Assembly: GCF_019399895.1 (NCBI RefSeq)
Contig: NC_091864.1
Coordinates: 12,564,001 to 12,628,000, forward strand
Direction of reading: 5' to 3'
DNA: 64,000 bases
Source of the DNA: Cardiocondyla obscurior
Lineage: Eukaryota; Arthropoda; Insecta; Hymenoptera; Formicidae
The translations under genes and the position numbers were made by a program. Below, in pieces: positions 24,001 through 35,010 of this stretch. The notes under the pieces are model-generated. The model searched no databases and had not been told where the DNA came from. It saw nothing but the letters and a program-made list of their open reading frames with translations. Within the stretch, counting starts at the first letter, position 1; each line of letters opens with the position of its first letter.

Positions 24001-27000
24001 GCATTTCCACCAATTCTCGAATTACAGCGACGACGTCGGCAACTTCGACCAGAATCGGATCGACGAATAATAAAGTAGCAACTAATAGTTTCGCCACGAC
24101 GCCGGCTGGGCTCAAATCGACAAGTGCATCGATTTCAGGATTAACCTCAGGATCAACCTCAGCATTAACCTCAGGATCAATCTCAGGTTCAACCTTAGGG
24201 TCAACATTGTCCTCGCTGGGGCAACTTCCATTCGAGACGCACGCCACAGTTGCAGTTTTTCCGACGGGTCAAACTGAAAGTACCGCAATTTTTGAGAGTA
24301 TCGCGTCGTCCGAAAAGATCTCCACTTCTACAGCGAGTGATACCAAAACGCAATCGACCGTTGTGTCGACCGACACGAATCTATCTTCGAATAAACCTAC
24401 GACTAATGAATATTTTGACAATACTCTCGCAAGCTTTAATTGGAGCGATCCGGTATCGGTGATTGATCAAGTATTGAGCACTGCACCGCTACCGTCTATT
24501 ATTCCTGCGATCGAGCCAATCGGTTTACCTAGGAATGCATCGAATCTCGCAGCCAGCAAATTGGCGAGCAGCCTCATCGCCGGATTCGTAACGAGCACAT
24601 CGACCGAGAAAATTAACGGTGATTCAGTCAAAAATACATCAGCCGAATATGTAAAACTCGCCCAACAGTCCACCGAAAATATTACTCAGAAGGAAAGAAA
24701 TGTTACGCAATCGACGCAGGAGACATTAACGGACCCGACTCGAAACGGTACATTAATTTACCGTGCACCGGTGGAGACGAAAGAGTCGAATGATACTTTA
24801 GAACCGACTAAATTGCCGAGTGCTAACGAGAGAACCGATTCCACGAAGGCACCTGCGTCGTCCCCGGCAAATAAATTTACAAACGACGAAACAGAAGATA
24901 GCACTGGGCAGAGTGCAACGACCGTAGGAATTATTACTGTGAAACCTGAGCAAAGTTCGACGACGACGAACGATCTTAGTACTCGATTGCCAGGTGCGAA
25001 TAAAACGGCGCTCGATGCAAGCCAGAAGAAAGCGGAAATTAAGGAAAAAATAAAGACGACAGAGGCGCCTATTGTGAGAACAGACTTGAGTCCAGAATTA
25101 TCTCCGCTATCCGTGAAAATCGTGAATGACACCAGAAACTCGGGATTCTCGGAGAACAGCACGAAGATAGAGGCACCAAGCGAAAAGAATGGCTCGTTCG
25201 CGAATACGTCGCCAACAAAAGAGACTCTAACGACTCAATCTACTAAGAATTCTTCTCCTAATTTCTACAGCTCACCTGTATACAGCAACTTTACAACGAA
25301 CGTCGTACTAAACGCTACGTCTGGTAGCGTTATCGCGTTGAGCAAAAATTCTACCGATTTTGCGCCCTCACAAAATCGCGTCACCAGCACAGTTAGCTAT
25401 AAAGACAAAGACAGCACGCAGAATAAAAAGATTGAAAATAGCACTGTCACTTCACCCGTATCGATTCAAGAATATACCGAGAGCTCGATCAAAGGCGTAA
25501 CGCAAGAATCATTTACGACGGATAACGGAGGTGGGAACAAAGGGAACACTTTTCGGCCTTATAACTCTGCTAATAACTCGTCGAATTATAACGATAGAAA
25601 TGTGACGGAAAGTATATCGACGACGAATGCACCGGCGATTAAGAGCGACGGTCAGTTGAATAACACGGAGAGCAAGACCGCGTCTTCGAAACATTCCGAG
25701 AGTTCGTTGAAACCGAATGTGACACGCTCGCAAGTATCGACGACGCCGTCGAGCGTTCCGGTTCGCCAGACCTTGAGGCCTACGACCGGTCATAAACCGC
25801 TGGAAAAGGCCGACGCTACGAAGACCGATGCGGACGTAGGTACGGAAGACAAATGGACTCTTATATCGCAGCAGGCTCCGCCGCCTATGTCGAAGTTTCC
25901 AAAACCGCCGAAACCACCGAAGCCACTGAGAAAACCAGTCAATCATCCTTCACCATCGTCGTCGTCGCCGTCTAACTTGAACGATAACACTCACATTCGT
26001 TCTCCAGGCATGGAAGCTGCAGCGCATCAAGATCAGCAACCGTCCTCGACACAGTCTCTTCTTCCATTAGAGGCGTCTCAAAGCGCAATTGGCTTAGACA
26101 TCACTATAAGACACACGAGCGCTGATATCGTGAACTTTGCGAAACTTTGCAATGAACTGGCTTTCAATTTCTGGGTAGCTACTAATAAAGGTTTGAGCAC
26201 CGCGAGGTCGCTAGCGCTGTCGCCGTTCGGCATGACCAGTTTGCTGGCGATGATCTTCTTAGGCGCTCGCGGCCCGACGTCCGATCAAATGAACGAGGTA
26301 TTAGGTCTGGACGACGTAGCAACTTTCAATCCGCACCTGGTGTTCCAGAATATAACTGACACGGTAGGTCTTGCTCGCGGCCAGGGTATCGCGAACGCCG
26401 CCTTCGTCCGCGAGCTGTTCGCCGATAAGATGAAGGTTAGGAAGCTAATGCCTTTCTACAAAGAGCAGGCCCAACAGTTTTACGAGGGCCTCGTGACCGA
26501 GGTAAACTTTGCTACCATCAGCGATCTCGTGCGTAGGAGAACGAATCTGTTGGTCAGAAAGCAGACTGGAGGTAGAATTAAAGATTTCGTTAAGACGAAC
26601 ACGGTACCGCTGAGATCACCTTTGGCAGCCCTTTCGGCTAACGTGTTCCAGACCGACTGCAACAGTAGCCTGACCAGCTCCATCGGCAGAGACGGCGAGC
26701 TGTATTTCGCCGTCTCGCCGGCCGTCAGGCAAAGGAAACTCGTGCCGGTTCCGGCCACGACTTGGCGATCGGGTGTCTTGGCCGGCTACGAGCCCAGCAT
26801 CGACGCTACGACGGTCGCTATCGGAGGCAGCGATAAATTGGTCTCGACGATCTTCGTTCTTCCAGGTCAGCAAGGTCACACAGCACCCGGCGATAATCTG
26901 GACCGTCTCGAGCAGCGTCTTGTCAGAAGCGCGTTCCGCGACGGAGCCTGGAATAAGCTTCTTAAGGTGTTAATACCGAGGTACGGCCTTGAACTGCAGG

Positions 27001-27575
27001 TGCCTAAATTCAGTCACAGATCCGTCGTCAATGCGACCGCTGCCTTGAAGAGAATGGGCCTTGATGAACTCTTCTCGGGCAACGCTGACTTTAAGGGCAT
27101 CAACGGCGTGGGTCACCGTCTGCACCTGGCCGACGTATTACAGGTAGATTAATTCATTCGCGATACATTCGATATTTATATCTTATCTACCTGTGATATT
27201 GAATTTTCTTTACAGATGAACTTATTCAGCACGTGCGGCGACGAAAATATCCTTAACGGCCGGCATCACATAGAAACGTATCCCGCGAGTCCATTAAGAA
27301 GAAACGTTGAACGACGAATGGATGATGACATTTTTGACGACGTCACTGAAAAAGATATACTGAGATACCGGGTATCGCAAGAGAACGAAGATTCTTACGC
27401 GGACCAGTCATCGCGTACGGATCTGTTCGGATTTTACAGAGAGGAACGACAGCTTTCCGGATCGTCGGAAAGACCAAGATTGAAGCTCGACAGGCCCTTC
27501 TTGTATTTCGTCCGGCACAATCCTTCAGGAATAATTCTACATATGGGACGTTTTAATCCGCGATTGCTGCCTTAA
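21026..27575 (+). CDS. Giant secreted mucin-like protein with C-terminal non-inhibitory serpin domain
   Basis: Exons 21026-21150, 21771-22056, 22476-27143 and 27216-27575 join in frame (phases 2, 0, 0) to give 1812 residues. A signal peptide begins MSQRSCWLLPALIVSW. A short conserved-looking block (DKFQFYTYNEKGDMITRQMT) follows. Residues of about 180-1240 are Ser/Thr-rich with many N-x-S/T sites and almost no cysteine, like a mucin or glycosylated stalk. A proline-rich linker (KFPKPPKPPKPLRKP) leads to the serpin fold from about 1343: SPFGMTSLLAMIFLGARG, LKRMGLDELFSGNADFKGI and PFLYFVRHNPSGIILHMGR. The usual inhibitory hinge (Glu-Glu-Gly-Thr then Ala-rich) is missing. After LADVLQ the loop is a long acidic and basic insert, so protease inhibition is unlikely. 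The layout resembles the divergent insect serpin Spn100A, but orthology is inferred. Confidence 0.85.
24118..24213 (+). repeat. Short Ser/Thr/Gly repeat inside the mucin-like exon
   Basis: A degenerate 12- to 18-base repeat (TCAGGATCAACC-type) encodes alternating SGST, SGLT and SGSI blocks. The frame is kept throughout, and the unit probably varies in copy number. Confidence 0.6.
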
Positions 27576-30040
27576 AGGCTTGTCATCTGTCGAATTTCAT
27601 TAATTCGACTCTGTTCCTTCTATTCGACGTGCACGAATTTTTTTGTACAATCGAGGAAAACCAATTCTCGACACGATTGCTCAAACGACTTGTTCTTTAT
27701 AGTCTAATGTAGATTCAACGTGACGGAATTTCGCGGCTTGTTCTCTTATTTTATTTTATTTTTTTTTATTTTTTTATATTTTTAATAATGAAGAAGGACG
27801 TGTATTTGGCATGCTCAACAGAAATTTATGAACAATTTTACTTATTGTTAGACTTATTAGTTTCTTCAACGTTTTCACCTAGAGATAAGAAAATAGCACG
27901 ATATCTCGCGATGTCGTTCGTAGCGCGTTAATATACGTCACGAGCGAACGTGCGGCATTGACATGAATCTTATCACCTTATGGTATATTTAGGGAGTGGT
28001 TAAACGCATTAAAAAATAACAGACTGAAAAAAAAAAGATCTTAATCGCGGTCCAAATAATCATTATTATACCTTTTATTTTTATACGCGAGCAAAAATAT
28101 GATAATGAAAATTAAACGCGAACTGTCAAACGTCATTACTCTATTTGGACCCTGATTGACATTGTACGCATTTCTTTTAATACGATTAACAAGTGTGATA
28201 CGTAATTGAGCTGAATTCTTTTTGTACATTTCGTAGAATTAATCCGTTAGGACTAAACGCGTTTAATCCAAATGCACGTGCATTGTATGCGGAAAAGTAT
28301 CTCGATGTATCTTCTCGGCAATGACTCGATATCAAATGGATGGCGCGTTGAATAAAAGCAACATCTCTCGTTCGTCGTTCTGTCGTTTTTAAAGGCAAAT
28401 TTCACGCCGGCTCTCTGGGCATTAACCGTACTTGTGAGCACAAGATAAGAGCGTTACGCCGATATCGCGCGACCTACCATTAAATAGTATGCAAACCTCT
28501 TTCTCAATTCCGGAACAGCAATTCGGCGTTGTAAAGTACATCGCAATGTAGAATATATATGACAAGTGACGAAAATTACATTGTACCTGCTGTTGTAAAT
28601 TCAAATCGATCATTGACGAGACGTTGGCGTAGATTTGCACGATTACGTCTTTACATCGTATACCATGACGTAATTATAAAGCAAATTGTGATAGCAACGA
28701 TGTTAAAATAACTTATATCGATTAATATTATTTAATATCGTCGTTAATGCAATTTGCTCTCCAGCAAAATTAAAAACTGCACTTTTCACTCGACGTAACA
28801 CCTTAATTTTTTTTTTATGCATGCATACGTTAGTGATTTTTTAATGCACTCTATCGTACTCTTCTTTATATTTCAGTCCATTTACGCATATCATTGTCGT
28901 TATCTGTGCCAAAATGGTGTGCGTCATGGGTGATAACTGCACCGGCAATGAAGCGGTAGTCTTCGTTCTCTTATCGCGTAGTTGTCGTAAAGTCGTCATA
29001 AAGGTGGAAGCTTATTGTTTTTCAGTTCTCAACGTTGCGATTCAACCGACAAAACCGCGACCCAAATTGCTTGAATAATTTTATTTCGCGTTCTTTAACA
29101 CGATGTTCCAGGTGATCGTCCAATCGCGTCGAAAGTGCTAATTGCAAGTTTTTAAGCCTATTGATCGACGTGCAAGGTAAAGAATGGCTTTTGTGTTACT
29201 GTCTCACGTTATTATTTTTTTTTTTTTCTTTCAAGAGCGTTATATTTTTCACAATCGTTTTCTAGTACTTCTTATCGCTCACAATCAATTGAGACGCCGA
29301 TTTCCGCGTCAACTGTGCAATCTTCAGTAATTTGATGCAATCGAGGACCACTCGGGACTCTCATCGGGCGCTTCCACTTTGTTCTGGCGAGGAGAAATCG
29401 TACATCGCTTTAAACGGACATCTGGAATTCAAAATAAACGATGGGTTGACACAAGTTTCAGATAGCTCGGTTTGCGTTCTCCAACGCGTTACGCAACGTC
29501 ACCGCGATGTAGAGCAACGTGAATAATTCTAATGACGCTTCCCGCATCGGATAGGCACAGCGCACGAAAATCCGATCGCACCTCTTACTACCGATGTTAC
29601 CGTACCGACATATGTATCAGCTCGAAGATCGTTTATCATTGCAAATAAGTAGAATACACTTGTGATAAGCCGGTAGATTAATAACGACTGCGAAGAGGAA
29701 ATTTTACGAGACCGCGTCTCGCACCCAAAGATGTTTTTCCTGATCCTGATGGTATGTATACCGCCCTGCTGACCGTTCATATTTTCCCGGCGATTGTCAG
29801 TAACCCATAATTCAGCACAATAACTTCGTGCCTCTAATCAACGGCGATTATCAGCGCCCGTTATCGTCCCGAGATCGATCGCTATCGATATCTTGAGCTC
29901 TTTTAAATCGCGTATATTGTTGTTCGTCGCTGCAAAAAGTCGAAGATTGGCTTAATGCCGAGAAAACGAAATTAAACAAATACATACAAGAACGCGTTTT
30001 CGTCCTGGTGGATTCCACGTGGGAGGCGCGCTGTCCTATA
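27576..30040. other. Serpin 3' flank and intergenic region
   Basis: The first 500 bases contain the likely serpin 3' UTR. The rest has no recognisable coding sequence. A short frame from ATG 28914 (MVCVMGDNCTGNEAV) sits after an acceptor-like TTATATTTCAG and might be an upstream exon of the next gene, but its frame soon stops. The frame of the next gene stays open without ATG from about 29897, so an unseen upstream exon there is possible. Confidence 0.35.
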
Positions 30041-30658
30041 ATGCGACTTGTTCAGGATGCGGATTGCTCCGGCCGCATGCTGGCCACCATCCTGGTCGCG
30101 TGGGTGACGACGGCGATGATAGCCTCGATACTGCTGCAATGGGAACATATGTGGATCGTTCTGGTAATACTGACGCTGCTGTTCTTCCTGGTTTGTGGAT
30201 ACACCGTCTACACGGTGAAGAGAACTCACGCGAGGATCCTGCTCGAGCAACAAAGAGCGGCGATTCGGACGATCTCGGGCATCGCCAACTCTCGGAGACA
30301 GGTAAGTTTTTTTTTTTCCGGTTTCTTATTTCTGAACGGCATCATCTATGTTCGCTCTTTGCAGGAACCGTTGGCGTTTGCGGTGCGCTCGCCTCCGGAT
30401 CTGCCGCCGTCTTACGCGTCCGTGGTGACGGTCCCGGGATCATCGGCGCCCGTCCGAGCTTCAGAGACCGGCGGTTCGTCCGGCGATAACAAATTCGAGG
30501 ATCCTCCACCGTATTCCATCGTGATCTCATCGATAAGAGAGCAAGAGCAAAACGCGGGAATCTCGAGCGAGCGGTGCGTGCCGCCTGCAGTATCTGCGAA
30601 AAGAAACGACATCGTCATTACCGTATCTCCCGATCTTGCTTCTGCGTCGCACACGTAA
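30041..30658 (+). CDS. Unrecognised two-pass membrane protein with PPxY motifs
   Basis: Family not recognised. The preferred model is exon 30041-30301 plus 30365-30658, 184 residues, with a 63-base GT-AG intron. The intron itself is in frame and open, so a retained form would be 205 residues. Two adjacent hydrophobic segments (ATILVAWVTTAMIASILL and MWIVLVILTLLFFLVCGYTV) lie at about residues 15-60. A basic, helical stretch follows (KRTHARILLEQQRAAIRT). The tail carries PPSYASVV and DPPPYSIVI. Such tails recruit WW-domain ubiquitin ligases in known adaptors (Ndfip, Commissureless); that role is inferred here. The start is the first ATG, though the frame is open upstream to about 29897 and another exon could precede it. 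Confidence 0.6.
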   Translation: MRLVQDADCSGRMLATILVAWVTTAMIASILLQWEHMWIVLVILTLLFFLVCGYTVYTVKRTHARILLEQQRAAIRTISGIANSRRQVSFFFSGFLFLNGIIYVRSLQEPLAFAVRSPPDLPPSYASVVTVPGSSAPVRASETGGSSGDNKFEDPPPYSIVISSIREQEQNAGISSERCVPPAVSAKRNDIVITVSPDLASASHT

Positions 30659-31420
30659 TAGTTCAATGAAATTAATTTAATAGAAAATACAAGTGAAACT
30701 GATATCGGAAAGAAAATGCGATTGGATGTCTAACACACGATCGAACGTACACTTAATTGTATTTTTATAACAATCACCGGAAGTAAAGGACGAAGACTGA
30801 TTGTGAGATCAACAGGATTTACAAAAATTCCGGTAAAGATTTTTTCAAGCATGAAACCACGATATTTTTTTTTTTCTTTTTTCTTTGCGTTGTCTTTGCG
30901 TTGTAATTATGTATATTAATTTATGTATATTAAATTTGTCATAAAATCTCAACGCTCGTACATTTTCGATTTATTATTAATCTCAATTAATAATCCTTAT
31001 TACATCGTCGAATAAATTTCTAACCTACAAAAATGAGCCGACTTAGAAAACTCCATCGCTCTCCCTTTCATTTTTAAATATTATCTTAAACTTCGTACCA
31101 TTCATTCTTAATTTTTTTTTCACATTACTAATAATAAACTAAATTAAATAATTAAATATTTAATTAAATAATTAAATAAATTTTTATTTGTAGTCAACTA
31201 TGGTTTCTTCTAGTTGACTACAAATACAACTTTCTTGTTGTATATGCAAGCTCGTTGCTGTCGTCAGTAAGTTTAACGATTAACTGACACCAACTGTGAT
31301 ATTATCGGAGTCGTACCTGCGAAAGATAAAAGGGTTTACCTCTATGAGTGGTGCGACAAGAAGTTGAGCGTTTACGCGGCACGTCGTATGACTAATCTCA
31401 GAGAGGGCCGCAATGCACGA
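30659..31420. other. Intergenic AT-rich region
   Basis: 3' flank of the PPxY gene, mostly AT-rich with T and TAAT runs. I see no gene or repeat family before the inverted repeat complex that starts near 31421. Confidence 0.4.
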
Positions 31421-31872
31421 GCGGCACGAGGCAGAGAGCTCAACTTGGAATCGCGGCTTCCACGCGTACAGATATAGAGGCTCGTCCGTGTGAAGCCAGC
31501 GTTTCGGCTGCCGTCGGATAGAAAAAAAGGCCAGAACTATACACTGTCTGTCCTACTCTTTCGCGGCGTCGCCGGTAGTTCTAGAGTTCTGCCGGTGACT
31601 GTAACATAAAATGAAATATATTAATGTACACATGTTAGCATTTAAATTAATGTAAAAATATGTAAAGATAAATTAATGTAAAGATATAATGTAAAGGTAA
31701 AGCTTTATTTTTATAAAGATTTTATAATAAAGAATTAATTCTCACCAAAAAGTTGCTCCGCCGATGCATGATCACTTTCCTGGGCCTCCTCCTTCTCCTC
31801 TCAGGATGTCTGCGGAATGTCGGGTCGGTCCTTTCTTCAATGCTGGAGTATTATCTGAAACAGAAAAATTAC

Positions 31873-32152
31873 AATTAATATTCTGTTCTGTTAGATGTCT
31901 TATTGAGCTATCTTATTTCTTGAATCAAAATTAAAAATTTAACGAGAAAGGCGGTAACGCGTTCTGAAGCGCGGTAGAAATAAAACGCGGGATAATGAAT
32001 ATCCGCGGGATAATGAAATTATGATTAATATTCTGTTTTATTCGATGATTATTGAGCTATCGATTTCTCAAGTCAAATTCGAAAATTTAACGAAAAAGGT
32101 GGTTGCGTGTTTTGAATAACGGTAAAGATAAAAAGCGGGATAGTGAATACCC
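31873..32152 (+). repeat. Two-copy direct repeat, about 130 bp each
   Basis: 31873-32003 and 32021-32152 share ATTAATATTCTG, TATTGAGCTATC, AAAATTTAACGA and GCGGGATA blocks in the same order, with moderate divergence. Part of the repeat complex. Confidence 0.6.
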
Positions 32153-32292
32153 CCCGGTGGGGGTAACACAAGGGGGTAAAGAATATCCCGCGCGATAGTA
32201 GGGAAAACATTGAAGGGGTTGGGGGAAGTTTTCGCGGTCATTCTACCGACGACTTTTGACCGCGCAACAAGGTGACGTGGACCTCGCTTGAA

Positions 32293-32531
32293 GTGACAGT
32301 TAGATTCTTGTGTCGGGATTCAAGGTTAATAGGAAGTGTCGTGGACTATCCCGCGAGTGTCTACCGCGGTAGGAATATTTTATATCGCGGCGCGTTTTAT
32401 ACCGGTGCTTCGTGCAAGTTTTGTGTCGTTCGTTACACCGACCGAAGTATTAAAGTGACAGTTAGACCGCGCTTACGTCTCAGGGTCGTGTTTAAAGATT
32501 TAACGGAAGTGTCGTGAATATCCCGCGAGTG
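32293..32531 (+). repeat. Two-copy direct repeat, about 70 bp each
   Basis: 32293-32359 and 32455-32531 both begin GTGACAGTTAGA and end GAAGTGTCGTG...ATCCCGCGAGTG, about 160 bases apart. Part of the repeat complex. Confidence 0.6.
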
Positions 32532-32712
32532 ATCTAGTGCGCGGAGAACGTTATTTTATTATAAAACAAGGATGCTTTTTCGTGATCGAAATATTGTTTC
32601 GCGCTTTCGGGATATAATAATTCGCGTTTCAATTTATTTTTTAATTAATCGTCGTACAGCCAGATTACGCGTTATCTCTCGCGGAGTGTCGATTTTCTGT
32701 CTGGTAAGACGT

Positions 32713-33195
32713 GCTAATAGTACAGTGACCGGTAATGATGACTTGACTCACTGTGGCGAAGGCGGCTAACGCGCGTGAGCTAGGGTGGAGTGCGTTAGGC
32801 CTTACCGCGGATCGTGTGCGTGAACCTTGGAGTACCGAGAGAAGCGAGAGAACGAGGGAAAAGTTGAAGGAAGGCATCTTTATGTTCTGTTCTGTTCACG
32901 ACCGTGCGTGTGAGAGAGAACGCATGAGTGATCGCTAAGAAATCATTATAGGCGCCTCTAATGATTTCTTAGCGATCACTTGTGCGTTCTCTCTCACATG
33001 TACGGTCGCGAACAGAACAGAGCATGAAGATGCCTTCCTTCAACTTTTCCCTCGTTTTCTCGTTTCTTTCGGTACTTCAGGACTCACGTACGCGATCCGC
33101 GGTAAGGCCTGACGCACTTCACCCTAGCTTACGCGCGTTAGTCGCCGTTGCCGCATTGAATCATGCTATTATTGCCGGTCACTACTATTACATGC
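32713..33195. repeat. Near-perfect palindrome with about 243-bp arms and no spacer
   Basis: The left arm (about 32713-32953) and right arm (about 32954-33195) are reverse complements at roughly 90 percent by eye, meeting at the palindromic GGCGCC at 32951-32956. Matching landmarks include CTAAGAAATCATT on the left with AATGATTTCTTAG on the right, and GGCCTTACCGCGGATC with its complement. A transcript across it would form a hairpin of more than 200 base pairs with almost no loop. Confidence 0.85.
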
Positions 33196-33317
33196 AATTC
33201 GGAAAACGGTATCTTCTGCTTGAGAGATTCGCGTTACGCCGGATTGTGCGATGCGTATTTTAGTAGTTTTAAATTTCTATTTAAACAATTTTTTCTTGTT
33301 TTATAATAATTTAAACT

Positions 33318-33449
33318 ATGAGTCATAGTGTAATAAAGTGCGCGGTGAATATGAGTGATAGTGTAATAAAGTGCGCGGTGAATATGAGTGATAGTGTAAT
33401 AAAGTGCGCGGTGAATATGAGTCATAGTGTTATGAAGTGCGCGGTGAAT
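33318..33449 (+). repeat. 33-bp tandem repeat, four copies
   Basis: Units begin at 33318, 33351, 33384 and 33417, each about ATGAGTGATAGTGTAATAAA then GTGCGCGGTGAAT. Copies 1 and 4 carry GTCAT in place of GTGAT. Related partial copies occur at 33837-33915. A GTGAGT/GTGAGTGT-rich run follows at 33450-33480. The unit length is a multiple of three, which creates an artificial antisense open frame. Confidence 0.85.
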
Positions 33450-34338
33450 ATTATGTGAGTGAGTGTGAGTGTGAGTGTACAGTGTCGCGTTTTCGTTTAT
33501 AATACGGGGTGCCGTGTTTAAGTTATTACAAAACAAGGTCGCTTTTCTCGTAATCGGAATATTGTTTCGCGCTTTCGGGATATAGTAATTCGCGTTTTTA
33601 ATTTATTTTTTAATGGATCGTCGTACAGCCCGGAGTATTCGTCGGTCCCTCGCGGAGTGTCGTTTTCTGTTTCGTTAGCCGTGACTGATAGTGCGTGCGC
33701 TACTGCACGCAATTCGGGAAATTGGCATCTGCTGCTTGAGAGATTCGCGTTACGTCGGATTGTGCGACGCGTATTTTAGTAGTTTTAAAGTCCTATTCGA
33801 ACAATTTTTTCTTGTTTTATAATAATTTAGACTAGGTATGAGTGATAGTGTAATAAAGTGCGGGGTGAATATGAGTCATAGTGTTATGAAGTGTTATGAA
33901 GTGCGCGGTGAATATTATGTGAGTTAATGTGAGTGAGTGTGAGTGTACAGTTTCGCGTTTTTGTTTATAATACGGGGTGCCGTGTTTTAATAATAATTTA
34001 AACTGTGAGTGATAATGTAAATTAACGAGTGATAATTTAAATTATGAGTGATAGCGTTAGGGGTTAATGACAGTATTTCGCGAGAGTTTCCAGTGCGCGA
34101 AAAGATGACTCGACGACGACGACCTCCCATCTGAGAGGAGGAGCAGGCCCGGGGGGTATCCTGCATCGGCGGAGCAACTTTAAGGTACGCATTAATTTTT
34201 AAATTAAAATCTTTATTAAAAAGAAATCTTTACTTTTTTTATATAAATCTTATTAACTAACTAACATGTCTGAATTAATATTTTTCTATTTATGTTACAG
34301 TCACCGGCAACAACTCCGCTGAAACTCATGCAGATTCG

Positions 34339-35010
34339 TGAGTCGCATGCTTTTTTTTTTTTTTTTTTACAAATTCCTTTAACTGTCTTTATTTTAATTG
34401 TTATATTATATATGTTTTATGTATACTTATATATTTTTATGTACATATGCTTTAATATATATTTTACTTTCAGAGAAATAATACTTTTTTTTTTTTACAA
34501 ATTTCTTATTTAAATGTCTTTATTTTAATTGTTATATTATATATGTTTTATGTATACTTATATATTTTTATGTACATATGCTTTAATATATATTTTACTT
34601 TCAGAGAAATAATACTTTTTTTTTACAAATTTCTTATTTAAATGTCTTTATTTTAATTGTTATATTATATATGTTTTATGTATACTTATATATTTTTATG
34701 TACATATGCTTTAATATATATTTTACTTTCAGAGAAATAATACTTTTTTTTTACAAATTTCTTATTTAAATGTCTTTATTTTAATTGTTATATTATATAT
34801 GTTTTATATATACTTATATATTTTTATATACATATGCTTTAATATATATTTTACTTTCAGAGAAATAATGCTTTTTTTATAAATTCTTTATTTAATTGTC
34901 TTTATTTCTTTTTATTTTAATTGTTATATTACATATGTTTTATGTATACTTATATATTTTTATATGCATATGCTTTAATATATATTATTTTCAGAGAAAT
35001 AATGCTTTTT
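34339..35010 (+). repeat. Tandem array of about 128-bp AT-rich units with acceptor-like ends
   Basis: Five units, each ending in a polypyrimidine-AG block (TTTTACTTTCAG or TATTTTCAG) followed by AGAAATAAT. The CAG of this block is at 34471, 34602, 34730, 34858 and 34992, so the period is 128-134. Units 2 to 4 are nearly identical, which suggests recent expansion. The array interrupts the right arm of the inverted-repeat complex. Confidence 0.85.

Larger units (their letters stand above)
32559..33870 (+). repeat. Duplicated R1-R2 unit, first copy interrupted by the palindrome
   Basis: R1 (about 32559-32710) recurs at about 33520-33690 (shared TATTGTTTCGCGCTTTCGGG and CTCGCGGAGTGTCG). R2 (about 33195-33350) recurs at about 33711-33870 (shared GCTTGAGAGATTCGCGTTAC). 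The second R1 and R2 are nearly adjacent, so the second copy looks like the site without the palindrome. Confidence 0.65.

Noticed and set aside
23106..25946. Several antisense open frames across the mucin-like exon
   Set aside because: Shadows of the Ser/Thr-rich coding strand; Arg-rich or Val/Asp-rich complements without domains.
33450..33480. Telomere-like GT-rich repeat
   Set aside because: The GTGAGTGTGAGT run is short and does not match the TTAGG insect telomere repeat.
33234..33536. Minus-strand frame with repeated THIHRALYYTI units
   Set aside because: It is simply the translation of the 33-bp tandem repeat, whose length is a multiple of three.
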